Below are positions 7,318-9,316 of a stretch of 9,316 bases of DNA, in pieces (position 1 is the first letter of the stretch; each line of letters starts with the position of its first letter). The notes under the pieces were generated by a model. That model had not been told where the DNA came from. It worked only from the letters and a program-made list of their open reading frames with translations, and did no database searches. The position numbers were made by a program, and so were the translations under genes. Source of the stretch: Brooklawnia sp049651565 (lineage in GTDB: Bacteria > Actinomycetota > Actinomycetes > Propionibacteriales > Propionibacteriaceae); assembly GCF_049651565.1 (NCBI RefSeq), contig NZ_JBASCI010000129.1, forward strand, positions 1 to 9,316, read 5' to 3'.

Positions 7318-9127
7318 GAGCCGCAACCACTTCCACGATCTGTTCGCCGTACCGGTCAGCCTTCGCCAGGCCGATCCCCGGGTTCTTGAGGAGGCTGGCC
7401 CGGTCGGTGGGTCGCTGTTCGGTAATCGCACGCAACGTGGCGTCGGTGAGGACGACGAACGCCGGCAGCGACTGGGTCTGGGCGGTTGACCAGCGCCACC
7501 GGCGCAACCGCTCGAACAACTCCTCGTCCCAATCGACCGGACAGCCCTCGTGGCGTCCGAGCTTTATCTCGGTGGCCTCGCTCAACGGCCGCCCGCAAAC
7601 GTGGCAGTTCGGCAACTGGCGCGAGCGCTGTCGGGTGCCCGTCGGCCGGCCGGCTCGTGCCTGGTCCGACCGGTCGCCCACCAATCCCGCCCGACGCAGG
7701 TAGCGGGAAGGTTCCCGGTGGCCGCGTCCGGACGCCCCGCCGGCCGCCCACGACAACCGCAGCCGGGTGCGGGCTCGGGTGAACGCGACGTACAACAGCC
7801 GCTGCTCCTCGGCGATCGTCGCCGGGGTGTCGGCCAGCCCGAACGGCATCAGTCCCTCGGAAAGCCCGATCACCGCCACCGACTCCCACTCCAGTCCCTT
7901 GGCAGAGTGCATCGTCGACAGGGTCACGGCGTCCGGCTGCTCGGGATTCGCCGGCCGGCTCGCTGGTTCGCCAGTTCCTTCGGGGTCACGCACCACGTAG
8001 GGGACGCCGAGTGCGTCGAGTTCGGTCTGGATGGCCTCGGCCTGGGCGTTGATCCGGTAAAGGACGCCCAGTTCGCGCCATGCCCGGCCATCGGCGTGCT
8101 CACCGGCCAACCATGCCGCCACCTCGGCGGCCTCCGCCTGCTCGTCGGCAGCCCGGATCGCCTCGACCGAGGGGCCGTCGGGTCTGGTCGCCCGCAACCT
8201 CATACCCCGCCCGATCAGCGCATTGGCGGCCTTCAGCACCTGCGGGGTCGACCGGTAGTTGGTTTCGAGCTTGAGGGTGATCGCGCCGGGATGGTCGCGG
8301 CCGAAGTTGATCAGGTAGTTTGGCTGGGCTCCGGCGAAGGTGTGGATGGCCTGGTTCACGTCGCCCACCACGCAGACATCGGTGCCGTCGCCGATCCACA
8401 GCTCCAGCAGGGTCCGCTGCACTGGGCTGACATCCTGGTACTCGTCGACAGTGAAGTGCCGGTACTGGTCACGAACCTGGGCAGCCACCTCGGGGTGTTC
8501 GTGGAGCAGGGCGATCGCGCACAACATGATGTCGTCGAAGTCGATCACCTGCCGGCGCTTCTTCACCTGCTCGTAGCGCAGCCAAGCGGTGCCGACCTGG
8601 TCGGGGTTCAGCCCGCTCACCTGGCGTCCGGCACGGACCGCCAGGTCGGCGTACCGGTCGGTGGCGATGTTTGACACCTTCGCCCAGCTGATCTCCTGAG
8701 CCAGGTCGCGCAGCAGCGAGGTGTCGACCGGGACCCCGAAACCGCGGGCGGCTTCGGCGATCAGCGAGAAGTTGCGGCCGGCCACCGGCGGCAGCTCGAC
8801 ACCGTGCACGCGCGGCCAGAAGAACCGGATCTGGCGCAACGCGGCCGAGTGAAAGGTGCGGGCCTGCACCCTGGGGACGCCCAGTTGCGCCAACCGGTGC
8901 CGCAGTTCACCGGCGGCCTTGGTGGTGAAGGTGACCGCCAGGGTATGGCCGGGATCGAGCCGGCCGGACAGCGCGCCGTACGCGATGCGGTGGGTGATCG
9001 CCCGGGTCTTGCCGGTTCCGGCACCGGCGAGCACTGCCACCGGCGCGCCGAAGCTGGTGGCCACGGCCTCCTGTTGCGGGTCGAGCCCCTGCAACACCTC
9101 GGCTGCCCGCGCTGGATCAACTTTCAC
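7304..9127 (-). CDS. uvrD2: UvrD2-like SF1A DNA helicase with zinc site and HRDC domain, lacking a recognisable 2B region
   Basis: The protein has 607 residues from the GTG at 9127. It is an ATP-driven 3'-5' helicase of the UvrD/Rep superfamily, probably acting in DNA repair. Visible motifs: Walker A AGAGTGKT (34-41), Walker B DEYQD (228-232), motif III VVGDVNQAIHTFAGA (about 253-267), motif IV NYRS (290-293), motif V STMHSAKGLEWE (404-415) and motif VI RLLYVAFTRAR (443-453). A zinc site follows, C508, C511, H526 and C529, then an HRDC domain (about 533-605), the layout that defines actinobacterial UvrD2. M. tuberculosis UvrD2 has 700 residues; most of the difference lies between PYVVRD (ending 381) and DAVTLSTMH (from 399), where subdomain 2B would sit and only about 17 Pro/Gly/Glu-rich residues remain. 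TTG at 9136 would extend the protein by three residues but lies inside the -10 element; GTG fits a leaderless transcript. Confidence 0.9.
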   Translation of the reverse strand: MKVDPARAAEVLQGLDPQQEAVATSFGAPVAVLAGAGTGKTRAITHRIAYGALSGRLDPGHTLAVTFTTKAAGELRHRLAQLGVPRVQARTFHSAALRQIRFFWPRVHGVELPPVAGRNFSLIAEAARGFGVPVDTSLLRDLAQEISWAKVSNIATDRYADLAVRAGRQVSGLNPDQVGTAWLRYEQVKKRRQVIDFDDIMLCAIALLHEHPEVAAQVRDQYRHFTVDEYQDVSPVQRTLLELWIGDGTDVCVVGDVNQAIHTFAGAQPNYLINFGRDHPGAITLKLETNYRSTPQVLKAANALIGRGMRLRATRPDGPSVEAIRAADEQAEAAEVAAWLAGEHADGRAWRELGVLYRINAQAEAIQTELDALGVPYVVRDPEGTGEPASRPANPEQPDAVTLSTMHSAKGLEWESVAVIGLSEGLMPFGLADTPATIAEEQRLLYVAFTRARTRLRLSWAAGGASGRGHREPSRYLRRAGLVGDRSDQARAGRPTGTRQRSRQLPNCHVCGRPLSEATEIKLGRHEGCPVDWDEELFERLRRWRWSTAQTQSLPAFVVLTDATLRAITEQRPTDRASLLKNPGIGLAKADRYGEQIVEVVAAHGQQ

Positions 9128-9135
9128 GATGCCCA

Positions 9136-9157
9136 ACCATAGGGGTGGTCACCGACA
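9136..9157 (-). promoter_or_regulatory. RecA-NDp (PafBC-type) promoter of uvrD2
   Basis: Read on the minus strand: TGTCGGTG (9157-9150), eight bases, then TATGGT (9141-9136). This fits the DNA-damage promoter motif TTGTCRGTG-N8-TANNNT described in mycobacteria, in which the upstream element takes the place of a -35 and the WYL-domain activator PafBC is required. All eight core bases TGTCRGTG match, as does the spacing. Transcription would start near 9129, at or just before the GTG start codon. Confidence 0.75.
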
Positions 9158-9168
9158 GAACTGTCGGT
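9151..9168. repeat. Perfect palindrome ACCGACAGAACTGTCGGT between divergent genes
   Basis: Two 8-base arms, ACCGACAG and CTGTCGGT, are exact reverse complements around a central AA. Each arm carries the TGTCGGT core of one of the two divergent RecA-NDp promoters. The palindrome may reflect this shared use, or be an operator in its own right. It is not the actinobacterial LexA box, which would contain GAAC-N4-GTTC. Confidence 0.8.
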
Positions 9169-9183
9169 GCCGGCATCTAGGGT
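9162..9183 (+). promoter_or_regulatory. RecA-NDp (PafBC-type) promoter of the downstream partial gene
   Basis: TGTCGGTG (9162-9169), eight bases, then TAGGGT (9178-9183). Both elements and the spacing equal the published consensus TTGTCRGTG-N8-TAGGGT except for the first T. Transcription would start about 9190, right at ATG 9192, so the transcript would be leaderless. A caution: the same GGTGAG (9181-9186) could serve as a ribosome site in a longer transcript. Confidence 0.75.
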
Positions 9184-9191
9184 GAGTTGCC

Positions 9192-9316
9192 ATGAACAGC
9201 CGAACCAGCCCTGCCACGGCCGCCAGTTGGGCGCAACTGTGCGAGCTGGCGGCCGGTCTGCTGCAGGACGTTCCGGCTGGCCCGCTCACCCTCGACCTGG
9301 TGGTGGTGCCGTCGGC
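9192..9316 (+). CDS. Unidentified protein, N-terminal fragment
   Basis: Only the first 41 residues are in the window; the frame is open to the edge. It starts MNSRTSPATAASWAQLCELAA, an amphipathic helix, followed by a proline-glycine turn and a hydrophobic strand, LTLDLVVVPSA. There is no signal peptide. I do not recognise the family. The closing pattern LVVVPS slightly resembles the first strand of RecC/AddB-like nuclease-helicase subunits, but the resemblance is too short to support a call. The start codon is set by the RecA-NDp promoter, whose predicted start point falls at or next to this ATG, and by GGTGAG five bases upstream. The shared divergent control region with uvrD2 suggests a role in the DNA damage response; this is inference. 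Confidence 0.7.
   Translation, partial: MNSRTSPATAASWAQLCELAAGLLQDVPAGPLTLDLVVVPS

Noticed and set aside
9151..9168. LexA (SOS) box
   Set aside because: The palindrome lacks the GAAC-N4-GTTC core of the actinobacterial SOS box; it fits the RecA-NDp elements instead.
1..9316. tRNA, rRNA, CRISPR arrays, insertion sequences or attachment sites
   Set aside because: None was seen. Gene families, base composition and compact spacing are even throughout, as expected for core chromosome.

Overview
This is GC-rich DNA with compact, mostly ATG/GTG-started genes. The gene families point to an actinobacterium: a UPF0182 membrane protein, a PPA1309-family protein, a secreted-type PDZ/Lon-like protease, a DUF2342 metalloprotease-fold protein, a DUF5679 zinc ribbon and a UvrD2-type helicase with an HRDC domain. 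The PPA1309 family and its place between the PDZ protease and UPF0182 suggest the order Propionibacteriales, but no species can be named from the sequence.

Layout, left to right. Positions 1-283 hold the 3' end of a plus-strand M16 peptidase-like gene, which converges with almost no gap on a minus-strand block running from 4771 down to 289. That block is three overlapping genes: a membrane-anchored PDZ/Lon-like serine protease, a PPA1309-family protein and the large UPF0182 membrane protein. The overlaps (7 and 4 bases) make it a tightly coupled operon that probably acts at the cell envelope. A 121-base divergent gap separates it from a plus-strand DUF2342/Zincin_2 gene (4893-6260). This gene converges on a minus-strand YgjP-like M48 metallopeptidase (6273-6854). 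A 262-base spacer (6855-7116) with strong inverted repeats and candidate promoters leads to a 53-residue DUF5679 zinc-ribbon gene. Next is a minus-strand UvrD2-like helicase (7304-9127), and a plus-strand gene begins at 9192 and runs off the window.

The most interesting signal is between the last two genes. A perfect 8+2+8 palindrome at 9151-9168 forms the core of two back-to-back copies of the RecA-NDp promoter motif (TGTCRGTG-N8-TANNNT), one for uvrD2 and one for the unknown gene. In mycobacteria this motif is activated by PafBC after DNA damage. The geometry predicts leaderless or nearly leaderless transcripts on both sides. It places the helicase and the unidentified partial gene under one damage-inducible switch.

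Two protein-level oddities also stand out. The UvrD2-like helicase appears to have lost the region corresponding to subdomain 2B, leaving a linker of about 17 residues. The DUF2342 protein has REEAR where a zinc-binding HEXXH-type motif would be expected. No mobile elements, CRISPR arrays, tRNA or rRNA genes were seen.
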